Of a DNA stretch of 41,224 nt, positions 6,475 through 15,635 are shown piece by piece (positions within the stretch are counted from its first letter, which is position 1; every line of letters begins with the position of its first letter). The notes under the pieces were generated by a model, which worked only from the letters and a program-made list of their open reading frames with translations, was not told where the DNA came from and made no database searches. Position numbers and translations under genes: made by a program. Origin of the DNA: Bacillota bacterium (GTDB lineage Bacteria; Bacillota; Sulfobacillia; Sulfobacillales; Sulfobacillaceae); assembly GCA_021798975.1 (NCBI GenBank), contig JAJZBJ010000009.1:1-41224 (forward strand). The letters are read 5' to 3'.

Positions 6475-9011
6475 CACAGACAAAAAAGGTCACACCCATG
6501 CTGGAACAATACTGGCGTCTCAAGGCCCAGCAGCCCGGGGCGCTGCTGTTGTTTCGGTTAGGAGATTTTTATGAACTTTTCGAGCAGGACGCGGAGGTCG
6601 CAGCCCCGGTTCTAGACCTTCAGCTGACCACCCGGGACGGACGGGTGCCGATGTGCGGAATCCCCCATCATGCGCTGGGCTCGTATGCGCGCCAGTTGCT
6701 CGAGAAGGGATACACAGTCGCCATTGCCGAGCAGATGGAAGACCCGCAGGCGGCCAAGGGACTGGTCGACCGGCAAATCGTACGCGTCCTCACGCCGGGC
6801 ACCGTAATCCCTGAAGAAGATGGAACCGCGGCGCCGCGGCTGGGCGTCCTCTATCAGCATCGAGGGGGCTGGGTGGCTTTGGCGGCCGAGTTGTCTACCG
6901 GGACCCTGCACGTGGCTGAATGTACGACGGAGCCCAAAGAGCGGCGGCGCCTGGAACAGTTGTGGGCGCTCTGGCGGCCCGATGAGTACCTCAGCAATGC
7001 GGATGTGCCGTGGGCCGGGGGCCGGCTGAAGGTGGATGCCGAGCCCTTTTTCCGGCGGACAGAGCCCCTTCGATTGGAACGTATGATTGTCGAGGAGATG
7101 GGACTCGGCAGTCTCCGGAGATGGGACCTGGAAGCGCGTCCGGCCGTGCAGGAGGCGCTGGCAGCGTTATGGAGATATCTAGACTCTCTAGCCGGGCGCT
7201 CGCCGCAACATCTGAAGGACATCCGGGTCCATGCCCTGGCCGGTGAGATGATGGTCAGCGAGCGCGCCTTGAAGCAGCTTGACATTGTGGACGGAGCGTA
7301 CTCGCTGCTGAAGCGGATCGACCGATCGCAGACGCCCATGGGATCACGCCGAGTGAAAGAGTGGCTGGAACATCCTTTAGTCGATGCCGCGCTCTTGCAG
7401 GCGCGGCACCGGGCGGTGGCTGCGCTTGTCGGCAAGCCTATGGACCGTGCGAGGATCAGGGAGAGGCTCGGGCGGGTGGGCGATCTTGGCCGCCGGGTGG
7501 CGCGGCTGGTGATGGGGATTGGCCGGCCCCGCGATGCGGCCGGGGTTGCGGCCGCGCTCGCGGAGTTGCCGGCGATTTGGGAGATGGTCCACCAGACCGG
7601 CTGGTGGTCGTATCAGGGCGACATCTCGACGGAGCGCATCGGGCGGTTGGCCGAAGTCTTGGAAATGCTGGAGACACCGCCGCCGGCCCGATGGGAGGAT
7701 ACCCCTCTGATTCGCGCGGGCGCCGATGAAGCCATTGAGGGGCACCGCCGCCTGTTGGAGGACCAGCGGCAGTCGTTGCTGGCCTTGGAAGACGAAGAGC
7801 GGGAACGCTCCGGCATCAAGTCGCTCCGGGTTGGCTACCACCGCACCTTTGGCTATTACTTGGAAGCAACCCGCAGCCAAGCGAAGAACGTGCCCGCGGA
7901 CTGGCATCGCCGGCAGACGACCGCCCACACGGAGCGGTTCGTGTCCGAGCGCCTCCGGAAACTGGAAATCGCGATTCAAGAGGCCGAGGTGAATTTGAAG
8001 TCGCTGGAGAGGGCCTGGGCAGAGCGGATCCAAGCCAGCATCGCGGGGGAGGCGGCTTGGTTGTCCGAGGCCGCTGCATGGCTTGCCGACGTTGATGCCT
8101 TGAGCGCGCTGGCCGAAGCCGCGGTCTTGAATCGGTATTATCCCCCGGATTTCCAAGCCCCCGGCTCGGAACTCAGGGCCGGCGGGCTCCGGCATCCGGT
8201 GTTGGACGGGCTGCTCGCGGACTATGTGACCAGTGACTTGGCGGTGCCCACGACGCACCGCACACTCATCATTACTGGGCCCAATATGGGCGGAAAGTCT
8301 ACTTTTATGCGGGCCTTGGCGCAAAACGTCATTCTCGCCCAGAGCGGGTCATGGGTGGCCGCCGATCAGTTTCGGTCGCCTCTGTTTGATGCGGTGTTGA
8401 CCCGAATCGGGGCCGACGACGACCTGGTGCGTGGCCAATCCACGTTCATGGTGGAAATGGAAGAAGTGTCCGCGATTTTGCATCAGGCCTCCTCCGAGAG
8501 TTTGGTACTGCTGGACGAACTGGGCCGGGGCACCTCCACCTATGATGGGCTGGCCATCGCCCAAGCGGTTATTGAGCGGCTGGCCATGCCAGACGGACCG
8601 CTGACCCTCTTCGCGACGCACTACCACGAGATTACAGCGCTGGCGGAGGGGCATGACAGCATCGACAATCTCACGGTTGAGGTGTTGGAAGCGGCTCACG
8701 GCTTGGTCTTCACCCACCGGGTGGTGCCGGGCCGGGCCTCGCAGTCGTACGGGATTGAAGTGGCCCGGCAGGCGGGATTGCCGGCCGCTGTTGTACGCCG
8801 GGCCGAAGGCCACTTGAAGGCACTGGAACAGGGGGTCCGCCCGGAGATGCGGGACGAGCGGTCAGCCCAGCTGACCTTTGACAATCCTGATCCCGAGGCC
8901 GGGCCGCTCCTGGCAGCGATGCGGGCGCTGGATCTGGATGATCTGTCTCCGCGAGAAGCGTGGCTTTGGATACAAGAATGGCAGCGACGGCTTCGTCGGG
9001 AGGGATCGTAA
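6471..9011 (+). CDS. mutS: DNA mismatch repair protein MutS
   Basis: An 846-residue protein of normal MutS1 length. The ATG at 6471 overlaps the upstream stop. It carries the mismatch-probing Phe-x-Glu motif (F33, E35 in GDFYELF), the connector and lever domains, and an ABC-type ATPase domain with Walker A GPNMGGKST (about residues 603-611), Walker B LLDELGRGTSTYDG and ATHYHE. MutS recognises base mismatches and small loops after replication and, with ATP, recruits MutL. mutL follows with a shared base (TAATG), so the two are made together. Confidence 0.98.
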   Translation: MTQTKKVTPMLEQYWRLKAQQPGALLLFRLGDFYELFEQDAEVAAPVLDLQLTTRDGRVPMCGIPHHALGSYARQLLEKGYTVAIAEQMEDPQAAKGLVDRQIVRVLTPGTVIPEEDGTAAPRLGVLYQHRGGWVALAAELSTGTLHVAECTTEPKERRRLEQLWALWRPDEYLSNADVPWAGGRLKVDAEPFFRRTEPLRLERMIVEEMGLGSLRRWDLEARPAVQEALAALWRYLDSLAGRSPQHLKDIRVHALAGEMMVSERALKQLDIVDGAYSLLKRIDRSQTPMGSRRVKEWLEHPLVDAALLQARHRAVAALVGKPMDRARIRERLGRVGDLGRRVARLVMGIGRPRDAAGVAAALAELPAIWEMVHQTGWWSYQGDISTERIGRLAEVLEMLETPPPARWEDTPLIRAGADEAIEGHRRLLEDQRQSLLALEDEERERSGIKSLRVGYHRTFGYYLEATRSQAKNVPADWHRRQTTAHTERFVSERLRKLEIAIQEAEVNLKSLERAWAERIQASIAGEAAWLSEAAAWLADVDALSALAEAAVLNRYYPPDFQAPGSELRAGGLRHPVLDGLLADYVTSDLAVPTTHRTLIITGPNMGGKSTFMRALAQNVILAQSGSWVAADQFRSPLFDAVLTRIGADDDLVRGQSTFMVEMEEVSAILHQASSESLVLLDELGRGTSTYDGLAIAQAVIERLAMPDGPLTLFATHYHEITALAEGHDSIDNLTVEVLEAAHGLVFTHRVVPGRASQSYGIEVARQAGLPAAVVRRAEGHLKALEQGVRPEMRDERSAQLTFDNPDPEAGPLLAAMRALDLDDLSPREAWLWIQEWQRRLRREGS

Positions 9012-10732
9012 TGCCCCGCATACATCGCTTGGAGGCGGTGGTGGCCAACCAAATCGCGGCCGGCGAGGTGGTGGAGCGGCCCGCGTCGGCGGTCAAGGAA
9101 CTGGTAGAAAACTGCCTCGACGCGGAATCCAGCCGCATTACCGTGCAGGTGGATGGCGAGGGCAGGAGTCTCAGCGTGATAGATGACGGGGTTGGCATTG
9201 CGGGAGACGAGCTGGCTTTGGCGGTAGACCGCCACACCACGTCCAAAATATACCGCATCGAAGACTTGGAATCCCAGACGAGTCTCGGCTTCCGCGGGGA
9301 GGCGTTGGCCGCCATTGCGTCGGTGAGCCGCTTCACGATTCGTTCGCGGGTTCACGGCGCGGCGGCGGGGACCCAGTTGACGGTCGACTACGGCCGTGCC
9401 GGCGGCCTCCGCAGTGTGGCCATGCCAGAGGGCACACGCGTGACGGTGGATGACTTATTCCATCTGCACCCGGCCCGACTTAAAGGACTGAAGACACCCG
9501 CCGCCGAGTTCGGAGCGATCCAGCACACCGTGCAGCAACTGGCCGTGGCCCGCCCGGACGTGCGCATGACGCTGATGCGGGACGAGCGGCACGTGCTCGA
9601 AACGCCGGGCCAAGGAGATGCGGCGGAGACACTGCTCGCGCTCTTCGGCCGGGAACTGGCCTCCCATCTCATCGGCATCGATTACGCGAGCGAATCGGGC
9701 CTGCGCGTTCATGGCTATGTAGCCCCAGCCCACGTGCATCGGGCCAATCGCTTCGGCGAGGGGTTGTTCGTCAACGGGCGGTGGATTACGAACTGGGGGC
9801 TCCGGGCCGCGATTGAGGAGGCCTTTCGGCCGAACCTTCCCGAGCGGCGCTTTCCCTATTTCTGGCTGTGGCTGGAGATGCCGCCGGCCGACTATGACCC
9901 GAATGCCCACCCGACCAAGGCTGAGGTTCGGCTCTATCAAGAAAACCGGATTAAAGCGCTCCTGTTCCGGCAGGTCCAAGACGCGCTGGCCCGGCGCTCG
10001 ACGCCCGTTTCCTGGGGGGCCGAGGGGCGTATGCCGGATGTGGCGCGAGCCGCCGAAGGGTCACTCGACCTCGGCTGGGATCGAGCGGATCGCGCCGAAT
10101 CCGCGGCGGATGACTCGGGCCGCGTGCTGCACCGCCAATTTCAGGAGTTGACGCCGCTGGGGCAGTGGCGCGCCAAGTACATTCTGGCCCAGGGCGTGGA
10201 TGGCCTGTACCTCATTGACCAGCACGCGGCGCACGAGCGGGTGTACTTCGAGCGGTTTCGGCGCCAGGGGGCCGAGGTCACGTTGAGCCAGCCGCTGCTG
10301 GTGCCCGTGCCTGAGAGCCTGACCGCGGACGAATGGGCGGTCTGGAAGCGCCACCAGCGCGACTTGGCCCGCTTGGGGTTTGAGGTGGAGGATCTGGGAG
10401 GCAGTACGGTCGCAATCCGGTCGGTGCCTACAGCGTTTCATGACTTGGAGACCCACCAGGGATTGTTCCGTGTGGTGTTGGAAATGTTGAGCGGAGGCGA
10501 ATCGGCGGAAGGGCGCCTGCATCCCGTGTCCTGGGCGGAGGAAGCCGCCTATGCCATGGCCGCCTGCAAAGCCGCCATCAAGGCCAACCGGCCCATGTCG
10601 CACGATGAAATGCGGTGGCTGTTCGGGCAGATGAGCCAGGTGGAGGATCCGCGCGGCTGTCCGCATGGGCGGCCCACCCTGATTGTGTTGTCGTTGGAGG
10701 AGGTGGACCGGCGCTTTGGACGGCGTGGCTAA
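9011..10732 (+). CDS. mutL: DNA mismatch repair protein MutL with endonuclease motif
   Basis: A 573-residue protein; its ATG shares the last base of the mutS stop. The N-terminal GHKL ATPase is clear from IAAGEVVERPASAVKELVEN, DDGVGI and TSLGFRGEAL. The C-terminal dimerisation domain contains the metal-binding endonuclease motif DQHAAHERVYFE, plus ACKAAIKANRPM and CPHGRPT. This is the type found in bacteria without MutH, where MutL itself nicks the newly made strand. The start of miaA lies inside its last codons. Confidence 0.97.
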   Translation: MPRIHRLEAVVANQIAAGEVVERPASAVKELVENCLDAESSRITVQVDGEGRSLSVIDDGVGIAGDELALAVDRHTTSKIYRIEDLESQTSLGFRGEALAAIASVSRFTIRSRVHGAAAGTQLTVDYGRAGGLRSVAMPEGTRVTVDDLFHLHPARLKGLKTPAAEFGAIQHTVQQLAVARPDVRMTLMRDERHVLETPGQGDAAETLLALFGRELASHLIGIDYASESGLRVHGYVAPAHVHRANRFGEGLFVNGRWITNWGLRAAIEEAFRPNLPERRFPYFWLWLEMPPADYDPNAHPTKAEVRLYQENRIKALLFRQVQDALARRSTPVSWGAEGRMPDVARAAEGSLDLGWDRADRAESAADDSGRVLHRQFQELTPLGQWRAKYILAQGVDGLYLIDQHAAHERVYFERFRRQGAEVTLSQPLLVPVPESLTADEWAVWKRHQRDLARLGFEVEDLGGSTVAIRSVPTAFHDLETHQGLFRVVLEMLSGGESAEGRLHPVSWAEEAAYAMAACKAAIKANRPMSHDEMRWLFGQMSQVEDPRGCPHGRPTLIVLSLEEVDRRFGRRG

Positions 10733-11645
10733 TCCCATCCCGCTCTTGGTCATCGCAGGACCGACGGCGGTGGGCAAGACGGAACTCAGCTTGCAGGTGG
10801 CCGAGCGGCTGGGCGGCGAGATTGTGTCCGCTGATTCGGCGTCGGTATACCGCGGGCTGGATATTGGCGCGGCTAAGCCGAGTCCAGAGGACCAGCGGCG
10901 GGTTCCTCACTGGCTCATTGATGTGGTCGGTCCGGAAGCGTCGTTCTCCGTTGCGGATTTTCAGCGTCTGGCCAAGCAAGCTGTGGCGGACATCCACGGA
11001 CGGGGGCGGTTGCCGATCGTGGTGGGAGGTACGGGACTATGGATTCGCGCTTTGGTCCGCGATTTTAGTTTGCCCGCTGAGGCTCCGCCCACGATCCTGC
11101 GCGAACACCTCCACGCGACCGGGGAAACATACGGATTTGAGAGTTTGCGGCGCCAACTGAGAGTAGTCGATCCCGTCAGCTACCACGCTATTGCGGGCAA
11201 TGACCACCGCCGCATCGTGCGGGCCTTGGAAGTGTTCCAAGCGTCCGGCCGGAGACTGGCGCGCAACGCCCCCGACCGTTCTCCGTTCCGGCCTGTGTAT
11301 TGGGTACTCACGCGGTCCGTCCAGGAACTGCACGACCGCATCCGGGATCGGGTGCAGGGCATGTTGGCGGACGGCTTAGTGGAGGAGGTCACAACCCGGC
11401 TGCATGCCGGCCTGGCTCCCCGGTCCCAAAGCCTCTTGGCCATCGGGTATCGTGAGACCGTCGATTGGTGGTTCGGGCTCTTGAGCGAACGCGAGCGCGA
11501 CGCGCTCATTGTCCGCCACACCCAGCAGTTTGCTAAGCGCCAGCTAACCTGGTTCCGATCCGAAAAGGATGCCCGGTGGCTGGATTTATCGGCCTGGTCA
11601 TTGGACGAGGCGGCGGCCAAAATCGCCGCGTCGCGCCCCTCCTAG
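10716..11645 (+). CDS. miaA: tRNA dimethylallyltransferase MiaA
   Basis: A 309-residue protein. TTG 10716 is preferred because GGAGGAGGTGG (10696-10706) stands at the right distance; GTG 10725 is the alternative. It has the P-loop GPTAVGKT (about residues 15-22), SADSASVYRGLDIGAAKPS for tRNA and isoprenoid binding, and VVGGTGLWIRAL. MiaA adds an isopentenyl group to A37 of tRNAs that read UNN codons. The mutS-mutL-miaA order is common in Firmicutes and other bacteria; hfq, which often follows, is absent. The stop codon overlaps the stop of the convergent gene in a CTAG. Confidence 0.97.
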   Translation: MDGVANPIPLLVIAGPTAVGKTELSLQVAERLGGEIVSADSASVYRGLDIGAAKPSPEDQRRVPHWLIDVVGPEASFSVADFQRLAKQAVADIHGRGRLPIVVGGTGLWIRALVRDFSLPAEAPPTILREHLHATGETYGFESLRRQLRVVDPVSYHAIAGNDHRRIVRALEVFQASGRRLARNAPDRSPFRPVYWVLTRSVQELHDRIRDRVQGMLADGLVEEVTTRLHAGLAPRSQSLLAIGYRETVDWWFGLLSERERDALIVRHTQQFAKRQLTWFRSEKDARWLDLSAWSLDEAAAKIAASRPS

Positions 11646-12646
11646 CGGCAAAAGACCTGATCGCCGATGGTTGCGGTGACGGGCAAGGTGTTCATCCAGG
11701 CGACGTGCGGCATGGATGGATTGAAAAAGTACAACGCGCCGCCGGTTGGGTCCCATCCGGACGCAGCTGCTTTGACGGCCATCATGGCCAAAGGACCGGG
11801 AGCGTTCCAGAAGGTGCCGTTGGACACCGTTTCAAATTGACCGGGCGCGAACACCACGCCATCCACTGTTTTCGGGAATCCCGGCGTTCGCAGGCGATTG
11901 AGGACGACAGCGGCCACAGCCACCTGGCCCAGAAACGGTTGGTCTCCAGCTTCCGCCTGGACTAAGTGGGCGATGGTCAGCATCTCCTGAGAACTCAGCG
12001 AGGCAGGCAGGGCGTTGAGTCCGCGCGATGGTTGGGCCGGTACTGGCGACTGGGCGGCTGTTGCGCCGCCGTAGCGTGCGTGCGGAATGTGTCCGGTATA
12101 CGGAATGACCAGCACCTGTCCAGGTTTGAGCTTGTCGTGGCTAAGACGATTGGTGTGCCAGAGCATCACCAGAGGCACGTCCCACTGGCGGGCCACGGAG
12201 GCCAGGGAGTCGCCGGGCCTGACGTGATACAGGTGGGGGATGACCAAGTACTGGCCCGCCACCAGATCAGGGGCTGGCATGTGGTTGGCCTTCTCGAGGT
12301 CTTTCATGGGAATATGGAATCGTTGGGCCAGGCTCCACAACGTGTCTCCCCAGCGGATGTGATACAGATGTCCTTGGGGGGGCACGTGATGCGGTCCGGT
12401 CTTCAGAGCCAATCGAACGCGCTGACCAGCCGCCCGTGCGACCAGTTCTCGCAAATCGGGCGGCGGAGCTGCTTGAACGATGGAACTGGGCTTCACGGGG
12501 GTAGGAGGGGAGGTTGGGGCCGAGCCCACGGGCTGATGGCTGGCGGCAGCGAAGCCCAGTCCCAGCACCACTGCGCCGACGGCTGTCACTAGGGGTTCCG
12601 TCCAGCGGGACCGAGTCAGACGGGGAAGAGTCGTCAAGACAGACAT
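11642..12646 (-). CDS. LysM-SleB cell wall hydrolase (spore cortex lytic type)
   Basis: A 334-residue protein. ATG 12646 lies 9 nt after GAGGAG; a GTG two codons earlier is too close to it. An N-terminal signal or anchor (about residues 18-38) is followed by a Pro-rich linker and two LysM repeats that bind peptidoglycan (YHIRWGDTLWSLAQRF and YHVRPGDSLASVARQW). A C-terminal Hydrolase_2 domain of the SleB/CwlJ family follows, with LVQAEAGDQPFLGQVAVAAV and GGALYFFNPS. The domain includes the catalytic-type Glu of SleB (in QAEAG). Such enzymes open spore cortex or vegetative peptidoglycan. Two LysM plus SleB is typical of spore-formers. Confidence 0.9.
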   Translation of the reverse strand: MSVLTTLPRLTRSRWTEPLVTAVGAVVLGLGFAAASHQPVGSAPTSPPTPVKPSSIVQAAPPPDLRELVARAAGQRVRLALKTGPHHVPPQGHLYHIRWGDTLWSLAQRFHIPMKDLEKANHMPAPDLVAGQYLVIPHLYHVRPGDSLASVARQWDVPLVMLWHTNRLSHDKLKPGQVLVIPYTGHIPHARYGGATAAQSPVPAQPSRGLNALPASLSSQEMLTIAHLVQAEAGDQPFLGQVAVAAVVLNRLRTPGFPKTVDGVVFAPGQFETVSNGTFWNAPGPLAMMAVKAAASGWDPTGGALYFFNPSMPHVAWMNTLPVTATIGDQVFCR

Positions 12647-12818
12647 GGACACGCTCCTCTCGGGGTTTGTCCTACCTTATTCGCCAAAGTGGTAGAAATT
12701 GCCTGCAAGAAAATGGAAAAAACTGACGGAATTTTCCTATTCCACAAAACGGACAGATTTACGCCGCTCCCTCGCATAGTCTTGGGTAAAGATTGGAGGA
12801 GGGGGTTGGTTTGTCCAG

Positions 12819-13799
12819 GTGTATTCCACAGACATGACTCCCGGTTCGCCCGACGAGGTTTTGCAGTGGATGGAGGCCGGTCGGCTGCCCCCGGATGCAG
12901 CGGTTCAGATGCTGGCTCGCTTTCAAAGTTCGGCGGCGCTCCGCGAGGACACCAAGCGGGATCGCGCCGAGACCGTGCCGGAGAGCCCCGATGAGGTCCT
13001 GCAGGACTTAGATCGACTGGTGGGGTTGGGGGAGATTAAACGCGTGGTACGGGACGTGCGGGCCTTCGTGGAGATTCAGCGGGTACGCGAAGAGCATGGC
13101 TTGTCCCGAACCCAGCAAAGTTTCCATATGATTTTCACGGGTGCGCCGGGCACAGGCAAGACCACGGTGGCCCGGGTTGTGGGGCGGATGTTCCGGTCGC
13201 TGGGCGTTCTCTCGAAAGGCCACATGGTGGAGGCCGAACGGGCGGATTTAGTGGGCGAGTACATCGGGCATACCGCTCAAAAAACCCGCGAACTCATTAA
13301 ACGTGCCCTCGGGGGCGTTCTGTTCGTGGATGAGGCCTATTCCCTGGCCCGGGGCGGGGAGAAAGACTTCGGCAAGGAAGCTATTGATACGCTGGTGGCT
13401 GCCATGGAAAATTATCGGGATGATTTGTTGGTCATTTTGGCCGGCTATCCCGACGAGATGTCCGCGTTTCTCGCCACCAATCCGGGACTCATGTCCCGGT
13501 TCCCCCTGCGCCTCCAGTTCCGGGATTACAGTGCCCAGGAACTGGTCACCATTTGCCGCCGCATGGTGCGGGAACGGGACTACGCTCTCAGTCTGGAGGC
13601 GGAGTCGGGACTCTTGATGCTGTTCAGTGATCATCAAGGGTATTGGCACAAGAATGCCGGGAATGCGCGCATGGTCCGAAACTTGCTTGAGCACGCCATC
13701 CGCCGGCAAGCGGTGCGACTCGTCAATCGTCGAACGCCGTTGACCCGGCATGACTTAATGACCCTCACCTGGTCCGACTTCGAGGGAGGGGCGGGCTAG
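12819..13799 (+). CDS. spoVK: Stage V sporulation protein K-like AAA ATPase
   Basis: A 326-residue AAA+ ATPase of the CbxX/CfxQ/SpoVK group. GTG 12819 is the first usable start; the purine-rich site GGAGGAGGGGG ends 13 nt upstream, so ATG 12834 remains possible. Walker A is GAPGTGKTT (from residue 108), Walker B is GVLFVDEAYSL (D171, E172), and the pore-loop and sensor regions follow. In Bacillus this protein is needed for spore maturation in the mother cell. The position next to a GTPase and a ynbB-like gene mirrors the Bacillus order spoVK-hflX-ynbB. The stop overlaps the next start (TAGTG). Confidence 0.87.
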   Translation: MYSTDMTPGSPDEVLQWMEAGRLPPDAAVQMLARFQSSAALREDTKRDRAETVPESPDEVLQDLDRLVGLGEIKRVVRDVRAFVEIQRVREEHGLSRTQQSFHMIFTGAPGTGKTTVARVVGRMFRSLGVLSKGHMVEAERADLVGEYIGHTAQKTRELIKRALGGVLFVDEAYSLARGGEKDFGKEAIDTLVAAMENYRDDLLVILAGYPDEMSAFLATNPGLMSRFPLRLQFRDYSAQELVTICRRMVRERDYALSLEAESGLLMLFSDHQGYWHKNAGNARMVRNLLEHAIRRQAVRLVNRRTPLTRHDLMTLTWSDFEGGAG

Positions 13800-14407
13800 T
13801 GGACCTTCTCATATTGGGCAAACCCAACGTCGGGAAGACCTTGCTCATGATTAACTTGGCGGCGTATTTGGGACTTCGGGAAATCCAACTGGATGTAGAA
13901 GATGCGGATGGCCGGAGCCGGAGTCTGCGGCTGGGACTGGAGCGGGCGCGCCGGGAACTGGTCTCCATGCGCGCACCCAAGACTCTAACGGTACAGTCGG
14001 TCGGACTGGAGGCATCATTGGGGCGGCAGAAGGTCCGGTTGGTCGCGGTGGACACTCCCGGAATCGGAGAGGGAATTCCGGATGAGAATCATGTCCGCCA
14101 CCAGATGGCATTGACGCTGGAACGGCTGATGTCGGCAGCACTTGTCTTCCACGTTGTCGATGCCTCCACGGTGGGAATGCGGCGCGTGGAAGCGCCTGGG
14201 CCCTTCGATTGGGCCCTGATGGAATTGGGCCGCAACATGGCGGCCGCATATCTGCTAGTGGCCAACAAGATGGATAAGCCGGGAAGCCAGGAGGGCATGC
14301 GCCACCTCAAGGAGCGGGCCCGGGGCATCACCATAATTGGGGTGTCAGCCGTGACGCGGCGGGGATTCCGGGACGTTAAAAGCTGGATGATGCGCACCTT
14401 GGCTTAA
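13799..14407 (+). CDS. Small TRAFAC-class GTPase coupled to spoVK
   Basis: A 202-residue single-domain GTPase. The GTG start overlaps the spoVK stop. All guanine-nucleotide motifs are present: G1 GKPNVGKT (residues 7-14), G3 DTPGIGE, G4 NKMD and a G5-like SAV near the end. It lacks the N-terminal domain of HflX, which occupies this place in Bacillus, and has no transmembrane or KH domain as in FeoB or Era. I cannot name its family. Coupled translation with a sporulation ATPase suggests a shared role, possibly in spore morphogenesis as with the SpoIVA-type GTPase/ATPases, but that is inference. Confidence 0.75.
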   Translation: MDLLILGKPNVGKTLLMINLAAYLGLREIQLDVEDADGRSRSLRLGLERARRELVSMRAPKTLTVQSVGLEASLGRQKVRLVAVDTPGIGEGIPDENHVRHQMALTLERLMSAALVFHVVDASTVGMRRVEAPGPFDWALMELGRNMAAAYLLVANKMDKPGSQEGMRHLKERARGITIIGVSAVTRRGFRDVKSWMMRTLA

Positions 14408-14410
14408 ACT

Positions 14411-14438
14411 TTGTCCACGCCCCAGTTTCGTGTATGAT
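14411..14438 (+). promoter_or_regulatory. Candidate promoter of the ynbB-like gene
   Basis: TTGTCC (14411-14416) and TATGAT (14433-14438) are separated by 16 nt, close to a standard vegetative promoter. It starts just after the stop of the GTPase gene and lies 25 nt upstream of the ATG at 14463. Confidence 0.55.
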
Positions 14439-14462
14439 CGCGGAGCGAAAGGGGACCGGACC

Positions 14463-15635
14463 ATGCAGATTGACGAACAGCTATGGAAACGATGGCGGCA
14501 AGTCGACGGGGTGGTGGCCGCCAACACGGCACGGGTGGTGAATGCCTTCCGACTCAGCGGGTTGGCAACGCCGGATTTGATGGGGACCACCGGCTACGGA
14601 TATGACGATCGAGGCCGAACCATTGTGGACCGTATTGTGGGAGAAATTTTTGGCGCCGAGGCGGGCTTGCTGCGGCCGCAGTGGGCGTCGGGCACCCATG
14701 CGCTGGCTACCGCTCTGAAGGCGTTGGTGGTACCGGGACGAGACCTCTGGATCCTGAGCGGGATTCCCTATGACACCATTCAACCCACGCTGGGAAGACT
14801 CGCAGCGCGGGGTTCGGGCGTTCACATCGTGGAGCCGCGGAGCGGCCGCCCGGACGTCGCGGGACTGGGCGGCGCGAAGACCGGGGACATTGTCTACGTA
14901 CAGCGGTCCCGGGGCTATTCATCGCGACCCTCGTGGGGAGAAGAGCAAATCGCGCCGCTGGCGGAGCACTGCCGGGCGCATGGATTGACCCTCATGGTGG
15001 ATAATTGTTACGGCGAGTTCACCCAGATGGAGGAGCCGGGACACTGGGGTGCGGACTTGGTCGTGGGTAGTCTGATGAAGAACCCCGGCGGAACGATTGC
15101 CCCGACCGGAGCGTACGCGGCCGGGCGCCAAAGGCTCATAGCCCAGGTCGCCGAGGAACTGTTCGCGCCGGGCATCGGCGGGGAAGTGGGAGCGACTGGT
15201 CCGTATCTGCGGTTAGCGGCTCAAGGGTTGTTTCTCGCTCCGCAGATGGTGGGTGAAGCGCTGAAGGGCGGTCTTTATGCCAGCGCCGCGGCATCGCGGC
15301 GGGACATTGCGGCCGACCCCGCCCCGGATCAGGTGTCCCGCAACGACATCGTGGTTGCGTTGGAATTGGGTTCCGCCGAGCGCGTGGTGGCCTTCTGTCA
15401 GGCCATTCAGGCCTGGTCGCCGGTGGACGCTTTGGCTCAGCCGGAGCCGTGGGATATGCCCGGCTACGATCATCCGGTGGTTATGGCGGCCGGGGGCTTC
15501 GTGGCAGGCGGATCGTTAGAGCTTTCTGCGGACGCCCCCATTCGGCCGCCTTATCGCGTCTACTTGCAGGGCGGAGTTAATCGCTGGCACACCCAGTTGG
15601 CCGTAGACGCCGCCCTTGACGCCCTCGACCCCTAG
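14463..15635 (+). CDS. ynbB: YnbB-like PLP-dependent enzyme (aluminium resistance/Met gamma-lyase fold)
   Basis: A 390-residue protein. The ATG at 14463 follows AAAGGGGA (14448-14455) at 7 nt. It is a fold type I PLP enzyme of the family called aluminium resistance protein or methionine gamma-lyase-like. Features are TGYGYDDRGR near the start, LMVDNCYGEFTQMEEPG, and the PLP lysine in VVGSLMKNPGG. Its physiological reaction is not established in the family as far as I know. In Bacillus and relatives the gene sits downstream of spoVK-hflX, matching its place here. The end overlaps the lexA stop in a CTAG. Confidence 0.85.
   Translation: MQIDEQLWKRWRQVDGVVAANTARVVNAFRLSGLATPDLMGTTGYGYDDRGRTIVDRIVGEIFGAEAGLLRPQWASGTHALATALKALVVPGRDLWILSGIPYDTIQPTLGRLAARGSGVHIVEPRSGRPDVAGLGGAKTGDIVYVQRSRGYSSRPSWGEEQIAPLAEHCRAHGLTLMVDNCYGEFTQMEEPGHWGADLVVGSLMKNPGGTIAPTGAYAAGRQRLIAQVAEELFAPGIGGEVGATGPYLRLAAQGLFLAPQMVGEALKGGLYASAAASRRDIAADPAPDQVSRNDIVVALELGSAERVVAFCQAIQAWSPVDALAQPEPWDMPGYDHPVVMAAGGFVAGGSLELSADAPIRPPYRVYLQGGVNRWHTQLAVDAALDALDP

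Noticed and set aside
7377-8324. 315-codon minus-strand frame within mutS
   Set aside because: It is antisense to the conserved MutS core and shows a low-complexity composition; no supporting signal.
12780-12818. CATAGTCTT upstream of spoVK as a sigma-K type -10 (CATAnnnTA)
   Set aside because: The last base does not match and no clear -35 is at the right distance, so it is too weak to list.
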